From Salinibacterium sp. UTAS2018 (lineage in GTDB: Bacteria > Actinomycetota > Actinomycetes > Actinomycetales > Microbacteriaceae): a stretch of DNA of 64,000 bases. The notes under the pieces are model-generated. The model was not told the origin of the DNA, searched no databases, and saw only the letters and a list, made by a program, of their open reading frames with translations. Both the position numbers and the translations under genes were made by a program. How positions within the stretch are numbered: the stretch's first letter is position 1; each line of letters opens with the position of its first letter. Positions 18,239 through 28,436 of this stretch are shown one piece after another. The stretch lies in contig NZ_CP035375.1 in the NCBI RefSeq assembly GCF_004118935.1, positions 1,736,001 to 1,800,000 of the forward strand, read 5' to 3'.

Positions 18239-19702
18239 ATGCCAGACACCCACCCCACTCATTCCCCCACTGCTGGCGGAGAGCGGGTTCTGATCTTGTC
18301 TGCCGGGGTCGGATCCGGTCACAACAGCGCCGCCGCGGCAGTGCGCCAAGCGTGTGACGCCCGCTCCGATGTCGCCGAGGTGCAAGTGCTCGACGTATTG
18401 CAGGTCAGCAGCACGCTGTACCGCGACGTGCTGGGCAAGGGCTATTTCGTGCTCGCCAAAGGTTTGCCCTGGTTGCTCGAGTGGGCGTACGACGTTAGTG
18501 ATGCCCCGTTTTGGCGTCGCGGCCCCATCGACCCGTGGACGCAAGCTAACTCTCTCCCCGTGATTCGAGCCATCAAACGCTTTCAGCCGACCGCCATCGT
18601 GAGTACCCATTTCCTCCCGGCTCAGCTCATGGCGACCCTTCTGATGCGCGGGGTGATTGACGCCAAAACAGCGGTAGTCACGACCGACTACGATCCTCAA
18701 GGCCTCTGGCTCACCAGCGCCTTCCACTCGTTCAACGTGGCGCGTGAGGAGGGCAAGGTCGAGCTGATGGCGCTCGGCTTCCCGGCCGATCGCGTGGCTG
18801 CTACCGGCATCCCCATCAGTACACCGTCGGATGTTGCACCCGATCGCGTCACCAACGACATCCCGCACATCCTGATTTCTGCAGGCGCTGCGGGCGGGGA
18901 TTACGCCACCGCTGTCGTGCGACAGACGCTGCATATGCGCTCGGCGTTCACGGCAACTGTTGTGTGCGGGCACAACGTCGAGACTCGCGCGGACATTGAG
19001 AAACTTGTCGGGGCTGACGACCGTTTTCAGGTTCTGGGGTTCACGACTGAGATGCCGGCGCTACTGAGAAGCGCCGATCTGTTCGTGGGCAAACCTGGTG
19101 GGTTGTCGGCGTCCGAATGCATGGCGGCGGGATTGCCCATGGTGCTGGTGAACCCCATCCCGGGTCAAGAAGTTCGTAACGGTGACTACCTGATGGAGCA
19201 GGGCGCTGCTGTTCGCTGCAACAACGTCACCACCCTCGGGTGGAAAATCGACCAGATCTTGCAAGAACCGGGGCGGATCCACCGGATGCAGGTGGCGGCG
19301 AAACAGACCGGCCGCCCGGATGCCGCAGCCGACGTTCTCACCGGACTTCTCGACGGCCCGCGCCGCCCGATCGTCGTAACTCGTGACGCTCAAAAAGCCA
19401 TTCTTGCCGCCAGTGAAAAGCGATTGGTGGCGAGCGATCTGCGGGGAGATTCTGCTCTGGTGCGGCTGACGGATCCCACCGATAACAGCACGGTGGCACT
19501 TCTGAAAGCGGATGAGTTGAAAGACCTGCAGAAGCGGTACGCGTCGGCCGAGGGAGAGTTAGTGCTCCGCCCCGACCAGACGCTCGCGTCGCTTCGGTGG
19601 GAGGGCCGCCGCCTGATTCGGGCCGTGCTGCGCAACGATGATTCGCTGCGCGTTCGCATCGACGCGCTTCCGCACGCACAGCCGTCGCCGCGAGCGCAGT
19701 AG
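18239..19702 (+). CDS. MGDG-synthase/MurG-like glycosyltransferase
   Basis: GT-B fold glycosyltransferase of 487 residues related to plant MGDG synthase and Bacillus UgtP. The N-terminal acceptor domain starts with VLILSAGVGSGHNSAAAAVRQ (about 17-37). The C-terminal donor domain has FVGKPGGLSASECMAAGLP, the nucleotide-sugar binding signature. It probably glycosylates diacylglycerol or a similar lipid at the inner membrane face. About 100 residues after the usual end form an extra domain of unknown role. TATCAT at 18227-18232 lies 6 nt before the ATG, predicting a leaderless transcript. Confidence 0.85.
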   Translation: MPDTHPTHSPTAGGERVLILSAGVGSGHNSAAAAVRQACDARSDVAEVQVLDVLQVSSTLYRDVLGKGYFVLAKGLPWLLEWAYDVSDAPFWRRGPIDPWTQANSLPVIRAIKRFQPTAIVSTHFLPAQLMATLLMRGVIDAKTAVVTTDYDPQGLWLTSAFHSFNVAREEGKVELMALGFPADRVAATGIPISTPSDVAPDRVTNDIPHILISAGAAGGDYATAVVRQTLHMRSAFTATVVCGHNVETRADIEKLVGADDRFQVLGFTTEMPALLRSADLFVGKPGGLSASECMAAGLPMVLVNPIPGQEVRNGDYLMEQGAAVRCNNVTTLGWKIDQILQEPGRIHRMQVAAKQTGRPDAAADVLTGLLDGPRRPIVVTRDAQKAILAASEKRLVASDLRGDSALVRLTDPTDNSTVALLKADELKDLQKRYASAEGELVLRPDQTLASLRWEGRRLIRAVLRNDDSLRVRIDALPHAQPSPRAQ

Positions 19703-19733
19703 CAGTTCTAGCGCTCGTCGCAGCCCGCATCCG

Positions 19734-21887
19734 CTAGTCAGCGGTAGGGCGAAACGGCACCGCTCCGGCCCAGTCGGAGGGGCTGCACTGAGCCGCGAGT
19801 AGCGCCCACTCACCTGACCGCGCGCTCCACTGCCGAGTATTCGGATCCCGCTGCAACGTCGGCCCCGCATCGAGTGTTATTTGCACGGTCGCGCTCGCCC
19901 CACTCGGCACCGTGACTTTCTGAAAGCCGACTAGCTGGGCGACCGGATGCTCGGCCGCCACGTCGGCGGCATAGAGCTGCACGACCGTGGAGCCGGCGCG
20001 GTTGCCCGTATTGGTGACGAGAACGCGAGCGGTGCCGCCGGTGTCGGCGAACGTGTGGTCGAGCAGTTCATGAGTCATCGTGGTGTAGCCCAAGCCGAAT
20101 CCGAACGGGAAGGCGGGAGCGACGCCGGTGGCATCGAGGTGGCGCTGACCCCACTTGTCGTCGTACACGACCGCTTTAGCCGCGCTATCAAACGGGGGCA
20201 GGTGCGCTGCGTCGCGCGGGATGACGAACGGCAACCGGCCTCCGGGCTCGGTGTCTCCCGTGAGCATGCTCGCGAGCGCGTGCCCGCCTTCCATACCGCC
20301 GTACCAGGCCAGAACCAGCGCCGGGATACGATCGCGCCAGGCGTCGGTCACGATCGCACTGCCGCCGACCAGCACCACCACCGTGCGCGGATTGGCCGCA
20401 GCAACGGCTCTGATGAGGCTCGCGTCGGATGGCCGCAGTTCGAGCGAGCTCCGATCGCCGCCACGAACGAAGCGTGCGGCAAGGTGTGCCAGTCCGATGA
20501 AAATGCGGCGAGATAACCCTGAATTGAACGCGCGACCGAGGATGCCGACGTCGACTCCCCCGGTGACCACCGACTCGCCTTCGTCATGCTGATCGAGCCC
20601 CACGACGACGATGGCGGTCTCAGCCTGTGCGGCAAGCGCGGCCGCAGCGCTCTCGTTCTTGCCCGAATCGGTCGTGATGTGTGCCGCGGGGAACGCTTCG
20701 CGTATCCCCTGCAGCGGAGAAACGGTAGACGGCGGCCGCACCCGCGATGAGCCGTGATCGCCCAGATTGTCTCCGTCGGCAAGCCGCCCGACGACTGCTA
20801 GCCGGCGCGTGGTGCGCGGCAACGGCAGCAATGGCGTCTCACCGATGGCGTCATTCTTGAGCAGCACGATGGACTCGGCGGCGGCCTGAAGGGCAAGGGC
20901 CCGGTGCGCGGGAGAGGCGATGACGGTCGCGCTTGGCTCCTGCTGCTCGCGTGTGGCGGCATGAAGAATACTGGTACTCAGGATGCGGTGGGCCGACTGC
21001 AGCACCGTCGCGCGGTCGAGCTCGCCGCTACGAAGCGCCGCCGGCAGGGCACGAGCTCGCAGCATCCGCAGCGGCATTTCGATATCCATCCCGGCTTTGA
21101 GGCTCGCGACCGCATCGTGGGTGCCGAACACCCAGTCGCTCGTGACGAAGCCGGTGAAACCCCACTCGTGTCGCAGCACATCGGTGAGCAGGGCGCGATT
21201 AACATCCATATATTCACCGCGCACCCGGTTGTAGGCACTCATGATCGAGTCGGCTCCGGCATCCACCGTGGCTTTGAAATGGGGCAAATACACCTCGTGC
21301 AGCGCGTGGTCGTCGACGGCTACATCCACTTCGAAGCGTTCGTTCTCCATCGAGTTGAGCGCGAAATGCTTGACGCACGCCATCGTGTGCACCCGAACGC
21401 CGCGCGTGAGGGCCGAGCCCATCTGCCCGACGAGTACCGGATCTTCGCCGTAGCATTCCTGCGCGCGACCCCAGGCCGGATGCCGCAGCAAGTTCACGCA
21501 CACCGACGCCGAATAATTGGCACCCTGCGCGCGGGTCTCGGCACCGATCGCCACCCCGACGCGCTGCTCGAGCTCTGGATCCCACGTCGCCGCCCGCGCC
21601 ATCGTCACGGGGAACGCCGTAGCCGCTCCGATAACGACACCGCGAGCACCATCACTGAAGCGGATGCCCGGAATTCCGAGCCGCGCAACGGCTCCGGCCA
21701 CGAACGGTTGCCGCCCGAGAAGGACAGGGATGAAGGGCAATAGTCGCCGAGGAGAGTCGCCGTCGAGCAAGCCGAGCAGTTCCTTGTCAGTCAGCAGAGT
21801 GATGAGCTGGGTGGCGGATTCATCTGCATCACGTGCGCCGTCGCGAACAGCGCGCACCGCGTCGTTGAAGGCGTTCGCTTTCTCCAT
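19734..21887 (-). CDS. Glycoside hydrolase family 3 beta-glycosidase
   Basis: Intracellular GH3 enzyme of 717 residues without a signal peptide. The (beta/alpha)8 domain shows GIPGIRFSDGARGVV, WGRAQECYGEDPVLVG, the CVKHFALNSMENER substrate-contact region and the nucleophile Asp251 in GFVTSDWVFGTHDA. The second domain and a fibronectin-III-like C-terminal domain follow (FPFGFGLGYTTM). It probably removes beta-linked glucose or related sugars from imported glycosides. It is convergent with the glycosyltransferase and has no transporter next to it. A second, distinct GH3 gene lies at 61189. Confidence 0.92.
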   Translation of the reverse strand: MEKANAFNDAVRAVRDGARDADESATQLITLLTDKELLGLLDGDSPRRLLPFIPVLLGRQPFVAGAVARLGIPGIRFSDGARGVVIGAATAFPVTMARAATWDPELEQRVGVAIGAETRAQGANYSASVCVNLLRHPAWGRAQECYGEDPVLVGQMGSALTRGVRVHTMACVKHFALNSMENERFEVDVAVDDHALHEVYLPHFKATVDAGADSIMSAYNRVRGEYMDVNRALLTDVLRHEWGFTGFVTSDWVFGTHDAVASLKAGMDIEMPLRMLRARALPAALRSGELDRATVLQSAHRILSTSILHAATREQQEPSATVIASPAHRALALQAAAESIVLLKNDAIGETPLLPLPRTTRRLAVVGRLADGDNLGDHGSSRVRPPSTVSPLQGIREAFPAAHITTDSGKNESAAAALAAQAETAIVVVGLDQHDEGESVVTGGVDVGILGRAFNSGLSRRIFIGLAHLAARFVRGGDRSSLELRPSDASLIRAVAAANPRTVVVLVGGSAIVTDAWRDRIPALVLAWYGGMEGGHALASMLTGDTEPGGRLPFVIPRDAAHLPPFDSAAKAVVYDDKWGQRHLDATGVAPAFPFGFGLGYTTMTHELLDHTFADTGGTARVLVTNTGNRAGSTVVQLYAADVAAEHPVAQLVGFQKVTVPSGASATVQITLDAGPTLQRDPNTRQWSARSGEWALLAAQCSPSDWAGAVPFRPTAD

Positions 21888-22082
21888 AGTTCAAAGTCTG
21901 CACCCTCCCACTGTGCTCACGCACAACGGAGTTAGTTTGACCACGAAACCAGCACAATCATCACGATGGCGGGGTCGACGATGGCAACCTCTCTGCGAAT
22001 GTCGTGGTGGCGCGCGAACGCACCCCTACTAATGGGGGTCGAGACCTCTCGTAGTCCACTTGTCGCGCATCGATAGATTGGC

Positions 22083-23096
22083 ATGAACCACTGGCGCATC
22101 TTGGCGCCACCTCAATTGACTGGATCATTCTTGCCTTCACCGCTTCGCGCTCCCTCACGTTCGCTTCGATTGCTTGCGGGGGCAGCGATTGCCGCCGTGA
22201 TGCTCGCCGGCTGCACAAGCCAGGGCAGTTCTGCGGATGCACTGCAGAAGGCTTGCGTTGACACCACCGCCTCAGCAATCAAGCTCATTGACGCCGGCGA
22301 CTCGTGCGGTGCCGGTTTCGTCGAAGCAGTTTTCATGACCGATGCTGCCGCGGCCGGCGCCGACGGCGAAGACGGGCAGAACGGCGCTGATGGAATCGAC
22401 GGCACAGATGGCGTTGATGGCACCGACGGTCTCAATGGCGCGACAGGCGCAACAGGACTCACCGGGGCGAACGGGGGCACCGCGCTCAGCGGACCGACGG
22501 GAGCCACTGGCCCGGCGGGTGCAGACGGCACTAATGGCGCAGACGGCGCGGCGGGTGCAGACGGCACTAGCGGCGCAGACGGCGCTGCAGGACCCACCGG
22601 TCCCATCGGACTCACCGGAGCGACCGGCCCCATCGGCCTCACCGGCGCCACAGGCCCCACCGGCGCAACGGGCACCAACGGCGCTGACGGCCCGGCCGGC
22701 CCGCAGGGGCCTCAGGGCGACGCGGGCCCAACAGGCGAAACGGGAGCTGCCGGCGCAACTGGGGCAACAGGAGCTGCCGGCGCAACAGGCGCAACCGGTA
22801 ATTCCGCTCTCTCCGACAGCTTCGGAAGTAGCGTTAATCGCGCGGGTGACGGCGGAACCTACGAGTGCTATCTGGGCACCCTCTCATTGACAGCATCAAG
22901 CTACGCCGGTGAAGGCATCGTGGCCGATGGGCGTGAACTGTCAATTGCGAACAACACTGCACTCTTCTCGCTTCTAGGGACCACCTACGGCGGTAATGGT
23001 CGCACCACCTTCAACATTCCCGACATGAGCGCGGTCACACCTAACAACATGACGTGGACACTCTGCCACCTAGGAGTCTTCCCGAGTCGCAACTAA
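22083..23096 (+). CDS. Collagen-like lipoprotein with C-terminal phage-tail-collar domain
   Basis: Predicted surface lipoprotein of 337 residues. A signal peptide ends at the lipobox LAGC (Cys44). Residues 92-240 are about 49 Gly-X-Y triplets rich in GAT, GAD and GPT, interrupted once near GGTALSG (131-137), so a bacterial collagen-like triple helix is expected. Residues 258-333 match the tail-collar domain of phage tail fibres and microcystin-dependent proteins, with [20 protein letters not shown] at 291-310. The DNA contains near-identical internal repeats, so triplet number may vary. The N-terminal 16 residues are atypical for a signal peptide and a later start, such as the TTG near residue 17, is possible. 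Confidence 0.82.
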   Translation: MNHWRILAPPQLTGSFLPSPLRAPSRSLRLLAGAAIAAVMLAGCTSQGSSADALQKACVDTTASAIKLIDAGDSCGAGFVEAVFMTDAAAAGADGEDGQNGADGIDGTDGVDGTDGLNGATGATGLTGANGGTALSGPTGATGPAGADGTNGADGAAGADGTSGADGAAGPTGPIGLTGATGPIGLTGATGPTGATGTNGADGPAGPQGPQGDAGPTGETGAAGATGATGAAGATGATGNSALSDSFGSSVNRAGDGGTYECYLGTLSLTASSYAGEGIVADGRELSIANNTALFSLLGTTYGGNGRTTFNIPDMSAVTPNNMTWTLCHLGVFPSRN

Positions 23097-23160
23097 TCAC
23101 CGCTAACAGCGTCGTCGACACTTGGCGAGCTCCGTGTGACACGCAGACTAGAATTCTGAC

Positions 23161-23625
23161 GTGGAAGACACTTACGAACTCGAACTCCGCAGCGTTCCCT
23201 TCGAGCATGCCGACTCGGTCATGCTGCGTGCGGCACAGCGCGCCGAGCTCACCGCACGGTACGGAACAGAAGACAGCGAACCCGGCGTCAAGCCGAACGC
23301 TGACTCGGTTGTCGTCTTCTTGATCGCCTACGTTGATGGCGTTCCGGCTGGGTGCGGCGGGCTCCGTGAGCTCAGCGAAGAGGTCTTTGAAGTGAAGCGG
23401 ATGTACGTCACGCCCGCTCAGCGCGGCACCGGAATTGCGGTTGCAGTGCTCAAGGGGCTTGAAGAGTGGGCGCGCGCACAGTCGGCAACGACGTTGGCGC
23501 TCGAAACAGGCACGGCCCAGCCTGACGCGATGCGCTTCTACGAGCGCGAGGGCTACACCCGCATCGAGAACTTCGGCGACTACGTGGGCGAGCCGCTGAG
23601 CGTCTGCTACGCCAAGACGCTCTAG
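23161..23625 (+). CDS. GNAT family N-acetyltransferase
   Basis: Acetyl-CoA-dependent acetyltransferase of 154 residues. The acetyl-CoA loop is MYVTPAQRGTGIAVAVLKGL (about 81-100) and motif B is in AMRFYEREGYTRI. It starts with GTG, with TAGAAT at 23149-23154 six bases upstream and no Shine-Dalgarno, so it is probably translated from a leaderless mRNA. The substrate is unknown. Confidence 0.88.
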   Translation: MEDTYELELRSVPFEHADSVMLRAAQRAELTARYGTEDSEPGVKPNADSVVVFLIAYVDGVPAGCGGLRELSEEVFEVKRMYVTPAQRGTGIAVAVLKGLEEWARAQSATTLALETGTAQPDAMRFYEREGYTRIENFGDYVGEPLSVCYAKTL

Positions 23626-23717
23626 CCAGCACTATTGACTGCACGCGCTCGCACCCGCGGCATTAGCTTGGCGTTGCTGTGGCGCAGCGGGAGCCTGCCG
23701 CGCTCTACGCTTGAGAC

Positions 23718-24458
23718 GTGCTTGCTTTCGTCGCCCTCTCCATCCTGATCGGCGCGCTGTCGCAACGCATAACGGGCATGGGCTTTGCGCTGGTGTGTTC
23801 ACCGATCGTCGTTATCTTGCTTGGCCCTTTCGATGGCGTGCTCGTCGTCAACTTCAGCGCCGTCATTTTGTCGCTATTGATCCTGCCCCGCGTGTGGAAG
23901 CGTATCGAGTGGCGCGCCTTTGCGTGGCTGGTGATTCCCGCAGTGCTCACTATCGTTCCGGGGTCTCTGCTCGCGGCACACCTCCCCGGCCCGGTTTTGC
24001 AACTCGGCGTCGGCATCCTAGTGTTGCTCGCCCTCACCGCGACTCTGCTCATTACCCGCGCAAACCATGTCGTGGCTGCACGACCGGCAGCGATTATGGC
24101 GGGCGCGGCATCCGGTTTCATGAATACCGCCGCTGGCGTTGGCGGGCCTGCCCTGAGCATTTATGCGGTCCTGACCCGGTGGCCGCAAGCGAAATTCGCG
24201 GCGACGCTGCAGCCCTATTTCATCGTGATCGGCAGCGTTTCCCTAGTCAGCAAGATCGTCTTTTCGGGTGGGGAGCTTCCGCAATTGGATGTCGTGAGCT
24301 GGGTGGTAATCATTGGCGCGTTAGTCAGTGGTTTCATTTTGGGCGAAGTGCTCAACCGGCACATTAGCCACAGCGTTGCGCGGACAGCGGTCATCATCGT
24401 CGCGTATATCGGAGGCGCTGTTGCGGTGATCGAGGGTGCCCTTCACCTGCAGCTCTAG
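23718..24458 (+). CDS. Sulfite exporter TauE/SafE family membrane protein
   Basis: Polytopic protein of 246 residues with about eight transmembrane segments. The paired family signature is present: SQRITGMGFALVCSPIVVIL near the N-terminus and MAGAASGFMNTAAGVGGPAL in the middle. It is a probable anion exporter (sulfite, sulfoacetate or similar). It starts with GTG, and TACGCT (23706-23711) lies 6 nt upstream, predicting a leaderless mRNA. It is convergent with catalase, with a shared hairpin between them. Confidence 0.87.
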   Translation: MLAFVALSILIGALSQRITGMGFALVCSPIVVILLGPFDGVLVVNFSAVILSLLILPRVWKRIEWRAFAWLVIPAVLTIVPGSLLAAHLPGPVLQLGVGILVLLALTATLLITRANHVVAARPAAIMAGAASGFMNTAAGVGGPALSIYAVLTRWPQAKFAATLQPYFIVIGSVSLVSKIVFSGGELPQLDVVSWVVIIGALVSGFILGEVLNRHISHSVARTAVIIVAYIGGAVAVIEGALHLQL

Positions 24459-24526
24459 GCACCGGCAGATGCCTGCACGCCAACGAGATCTACCCCGAGT
24501 GAATGGATGCCCGGCAACTTAACGCA

Positions 24527-24562
24527 CGGATGCCCGGCCCCACGTTCGGGACCGGGCATCCG
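24527..24562. terminator. Bidirectional terminator hairpin between TauE and catalase genes
   Basis: Perfect 11-bp arms (CGGATGCCCGG at 24527-24537 and its complement at 24552-24562) with a 14-nt loop lie between two convergent genes. A further direct copy of GGATGCCCGG occurs at 24505-24514, so alternative pairings exist. Neither side has a strong T-run. Confidence 0.6.
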
Positions 24563-24629
24563 GTACTTCAGTTCTGTTGCGAACTAGCTACTTTCGCGAG
24601 TGCCGCTCAGTCTGCTGAGTAAGCTCACG

Positions 24630-26129
24630 CTAGTTAGCGGGGCCGACTCCGACGGGGTCAGCTTCTTCGTTCGCGGTGTCGCCATTGCCGGGAACCGTCT
24701 TGCGGAGCGTGGCGCCGAGTTCGGCATCCACACTGCCCCAGTACCAGTAGAAACGCTCGAGGATCTCGGGGATCGTGATGCCACGGCCCTGCCCGGTGAG
24801 GGTTTCGATGAAGCGAGCCTTCGACTCTGCCGAGAAGACGTCGCGGTAGAGCGTTCCAGCCTGGCCGAAGTCGTCGTCCTCGGAGTGCAGGGTTGCTGCT
24901 GCGCGAAGCAGTTCGCCGTCGGTTGCCCAGCCACCTTCGCCGGCGAGCTCGGGCTGAGCTGCGGGTCCACCGAACGAGTTCGGTGCGTACGTGCGAGCGG
25001 CCGCGTCACCGATCTTGTAATTCATGGAACCTTCGTGCTGGTAGTTGCGCGCTTCGGAGGCGTGCGGCTGGTTCACCGGCAGCTGGTTGTAGTTGGTTCC
25101 GATGCGGTTGCGCTGGGCATCCGGGTAGGAGAACACCCGCGCCATCAGCATCTTGTCTGGGCTGATGTCGGTGCCGGGAACCATGTTCGACGGCGAGAAC
25201 GCTGACTGCTCGATCTGCGCGAAGAAGTTCTCCGGGTTGCGGTTGAGCGTGAAGTGGCCAACCGGAATCAGCGGGTAGTCCTTGTGCGACCACGTCTTGG
25301 TGAGGTCGAAGGGGTTGAAGCGGTAGGTCTTGGCTTCTTCGTACGGCATGACCTGCACCGAAACGTCCCAGGTGGGGTAGTCGCCGTCGGCGATGGCGTT
25401 GAAGAGGTCGCGACGGTAGTAGTCAGCGTCTTCGCCGGCGATGCGCTCGGCTTCGGCAGCTTCCATGAGCTCGACACCCTGGCGGGACTTGAAGTGGTAC
25501 TGCACCCAGAAGCGTTCGCCTTCGGCGTTGATCCACTGGTAGGTGTGCGAGCTGTAGCCGTTGACGTGACGCCATGACTTGCTGAGACCGCGGTCACCCA
25601 TGAGGTACGTGACTTGGTGGGCACTTTCGGGCGAGAGGGTCCAGAAGTCCCACTGCATGTCGCCGTCGCGAAGGCCAGAGTCGCCGAGGCGCTTCTGCGA
25701 GTGGATGAAGTCGGGGAACTTCATGCCATCACGAATGAAGAAGACGGGGGTGTTGTTTCCGACGATGTCGAGGTTTCCCTCGGTGGTGTAGAAACGCAGT
25801 GCGAAGCCGCGCACGTCGCGCCAAGTGTCGGGCGAACCCTGCTCTCCGGCTACGGACGAGAAACGCAGAATGGTTTCGCTCGTTGCGCCCTTCTGGAAGA
25901 CGGCAGCCTTGGTGAACTGAGAGACGTCTTCTGTGACGACGAACTCACCAAATGCTCCACCACCCTTGGCGTGGGGGTTGCGCTCCGGCACCCGCTCGCG
26001 GTTGAACGCGGCGAGCTTCTCGACCAGAAAACGATCGTGCAGCGCGATTACGCCATCAGGACCTGTTGTGAGCGAATGTTCGTCGCTCGCAATGGGTGCG
26101 CCGGCCTGGGTTGTCGTGGGTTCTGTCAC
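24630..26129 (-). CDS. katA: Monofunctional haem catalase, clade 3 type
   Basis: Small-subunit catalase (499 residues) that disproportionates hydrogen peroxide in the cytoplasm. The distal His53 is in [15 protein letters not shown], the catalytic Asn is in [12 protein letters not shown] (about 123-134), and the haem-ligand Tyr is in [15 protein letters not shown] (about 333-347). It starts with GTG after a strong AAAGGAG Shine-Dalgarno. It lies 77 nt downstream of a Fur-family gene on the same strand, so the operator at 26672-26698 probably controls both. The gene symbol is assigned by family. Confidence 0.94.
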   Translation of the reverse strand: MTEPTTTQAGAPIASDEHSLTTGPDGVIALHDRFLVEKLAAFNRERVPERNPHAKGGGAFGEFVVTEDVSQFTKAAVFQKGATSETILRFSSVAGEQGSPDTWRDVRGFALRFYTTEGNLDIVGNNTPVFFIRDGMKFPDFIHSQKRLGDSGLRDGDMQWDFWTLSPESAHQVTYLMGDRGLSKSWRHVNGYSSHTYQWINAEGERFWVQYHFKSRQGVELMEAAEAERIAGEDADYYRRDLFNAIADGDYPTWDVSVQVMPYEEAKTYRFNPFDLTKTWSHKDYPLIPVGHFTLNRNPENFFAQIEQSAFSPSNMVPGTDISPDKMLMARVFSYPDAQRNRIGTNYNQLPVNQPHASEARNYQHEGSMNYKIGDAAARTYAPNSFGGPAAQPELAGEGGWATDGELLRAAATLHSEDDDFGQAGTLYRDVFSAESKARFIETLTGQGRGITIPEILERFYWYWGSVDAELGATLRKTVPGNGDTANEEADPVGVGPAN

Positions 26130-26206
26130 GATGTCTCCTTTATGTGGGGGTGATTAGTGGCGAATTGAAGATGGGGCGACAGCGTAGACAGCTCTGTCTG
26201 TGTTGT

Positions 26207-26656
26207 TCAGTCTGCGCTCTTTTGGGTGAGAGCGTTCTGGCAATCGGGGCAAATGCCCCAGAAGTTCACTTCGGCGGTGTGCACGGTGAACCCGCCAGCA
26301 TCGGATGGCGTGAGGCACGGCGCGTGACCAACGACACAGTCCACGTCGCGCACAGCACCACATTCGGTGCACACGATGTGGTGATGGTTGTCGCCAGTGC
26401 GGCGTTCATAGAGCGCGGATGACCCTGCCGGTTCGATCTTGCGCAGCAAGCCCGCCGTCGTCAACGCCGCCAGCACTCCGTAGACGGCTTGGAGGGAGGT
26501 GCCGGGCACACTCGGCAGCACGGCCCCGAAAATCGTGTCGGCATCCGAGTGCGGGATCTCGGTGAGGGCGGTCAGCACAGCAACGCGGGGCTCGGTCACT
26601 TTGAGACCGGCCTCCCGCAGGGTGTCGGCGAGCGCCGCATCCGTCACTGTTTCCAT
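26207..26656 (-). CDS. Fur family regulator (FurA/PerR-like peroxide sensor)
   Basis: Metal-dependent repressor of 149 residues. A winged helix (about 10-80, LREAGLKVTEPRVAVLTAL) precedes the dimerisation domain with the His-rich NHHHIVC segment and two CxxC pairs (CTEC, CPDC) for a structural zinc. Its place immediately before catalase matches the FurA-KatG or CatR-catalase arrangement of actinobacteria, so peroxide sensing by metal-catalysed oxidation is likely. I choose the ATG at 26656: TACGGT ends 7 nt upstream, which predicts a leaderless mRNA, and the operator lies immediately beyond. The open frame continues upstream but without a better start. Confidence 0.9.
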   Translation of the reverse strand: METVTDAALADTLREAGLKVTEPRVAVLTALTEIPHSDADTIFGAVLPSVPGTSLQAVYGVLAALTTAGLLRKIEPAGSSALYERRTGDNHHHIVCTECGAVRDVDCVVGHAPCLTPSDAGGFTVHTAEVNFWGICPDCQNALTQKSAD

Positions 26657-26671
26657 GGGTACGACCGTATC

Positions 26672-26698
26672 AGTTGTTTTGAATAACTCAAGACAACT
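26672..26698 (-). promoter_or_regulatory. Fur-type operator overlapping the fur-katA promoter
   Basis: An 11-bp inverted repeat, AGTTGTTTTGA (26672-26682) and TCAAGACAACT (26688-26698), has 10 of 11 positions paired and a 5-nt AT-rich centre. Its core TTGAATAACTCAA resembles actinobacterial FurA/CatR boxes. On the reverse strand TTGAGT, 16 nt, and TACGGT form the promoter inside and beside the repeat, ending 7 nt before the fur ATG. Binding would block transcription, so autoregulation and catalase control are predicted. Confidence 0.8.
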
Positions 26699-26728
26699 TG
26701 TGGCGCTTCTCGGATATGCACAGCGAGT

Positions 26729-26758
26729 TCGCAACTTGTCTGAGGTGTAGAGTTGCGA
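26729..26758. promoter_or_regulatory. Inverted repeat upstream of the FadR-type regulator gene
   Basis: Perfect 8-bp arms TCGCAACT (26729-26736) and AGTTGCGA (26751-26758) are separated by 14 nt and lie about 30-60 nt before the ATG at 26790. They are a candidate autoregulatory site of the FadR-type protein. The wide spacing is unusual for that family. Confidence 0.35.
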
Positions 26759-26789
26759 GGCATACAAACACAGCGATCGGAGCACCTGC

Positions 26790-27457
26790 ATGACACTAGC
26801 AGTGCAGCACGGTCGGCTCGCCGCACAGGCAGCCGAAGTGCTTCTCGGGCGCATTCGGGCTGGCGAGTGGCCTTTGGGCCACAAGCTGCCGGGCGAGACG
26901 ACGCTGGCCGCGGAAATCGGGGTCGGGCGCTCTACGTTGCGGGAGGCCATCCGTGAACTCGCCGGCAAAGGCGTGCTCGAAAGCCGTCAGGGCTCCGGCG
27001 TCTTCGTGATGTCGACCGACATCGCTGAGGACTGGGACGTCGTGCTGCGCCGAGTGTCCGTCGCCTCCGTCCTCGAAGCTCGGGTTGCCATCGAGGCCGA
27101 AGCCGCCGCCCTCGCGGCACATAGGCGCACGCCCTCAGACTTGCGAGCGATGCGCCGAGCGCTCGCCCGCCGCTCGGGCTCGCACCACTCCGTCGAAGAC
27201 TTCGCTGACCTCGACATGGCACTTCACCGCGAAGTTGTCGCGGCATCCCACAATGAAGTGCTGCTGGAACTGTTCGACGGCTTCGTGCCGCGAGTGCGCG
27301 TAGCGATGATCGAGATGCTGAAGCTGCGCCCCATCCTCGACTACGAGGCAGACCAAGCCGCGCACGCCGCTCTCATCGAAGCGATCGCCGAACGGAACCC
27401 GGCCGCAGCGGCCGAGTGCAGCCGGGCGCACCTCACCGGCGTGCATCGAGCCCTCTC

Positions 27458-27461
<4 letters not shown>
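26790..27461 (+). CDS. GntR/FadR family transcriptional regulator (FCD domain)
   Basis: Regulator of 223 residues. The N-terminal GntR winged helix (about 15-75) contains LPGETTLAAEIGVGRSTLREA, and the alpha-helical FCD ligand domain spans about 88-215 (HREVVAASHNEVLLELFDGF, HAALIEAIAERN). A GGAG precedes the ATG. Its TGA overlaps the ATG of the ABC ATPase gene (ATGA), so the two are one unit. The effector is unknown; FCD regulators often bind small carboxylates. Confidence 0.9.
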
Positions 27462-28330
<869 letters not shown>

Positions 28331-28400
28331 TCCCGGCGACCGCTTCCTAGACGCACTGCCGCGTGCAGAACCCAGCGCGGTGATGAATCTTCATTACTGC

Positions 28401-28423
28401 TTACTTTCCGAGATGGAAAGCAA
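28401..28423 (+). promoter_or_regulatory. Palindromic operator within the promoter of the membrane protein/winged-helix operon
   Basis: Arms TTACTTTCC (28401-28409) and GGAAAGCAA (28415-28423) pair at 8 of 9 positions around a 5-nt centre. The repeat fills the space between TTACTT (-35) and TACACT (-10, 28424-28429) with a 17-nt spacer. The ATG at 28437 follows 7 nt later, so the mRNA is probably leaderless and repressed by the regulator encoded at 28894. Confidence 0.65.
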
Positions 28424-28436
28424 TACACTCAACCCC

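Noticed and set aside
22342..22800. CRISPR-like or tandem non-coding repeats
   Set aside because: The periodicity is Gly-X-Y coding repeats in one open frame.
22083..23096. Prophage remnant suggested by the tail-collar domain
   Set aside because: No capsid, terminase, integrase, lysis or attachment features are near, and the protein has a lipoprotein signal.
26657..26968. N-terminal extension of the Fur protein
   Set aside because: The added sequence crosses the operator and the start of the divergent FadR-type gene, with no family similarity.
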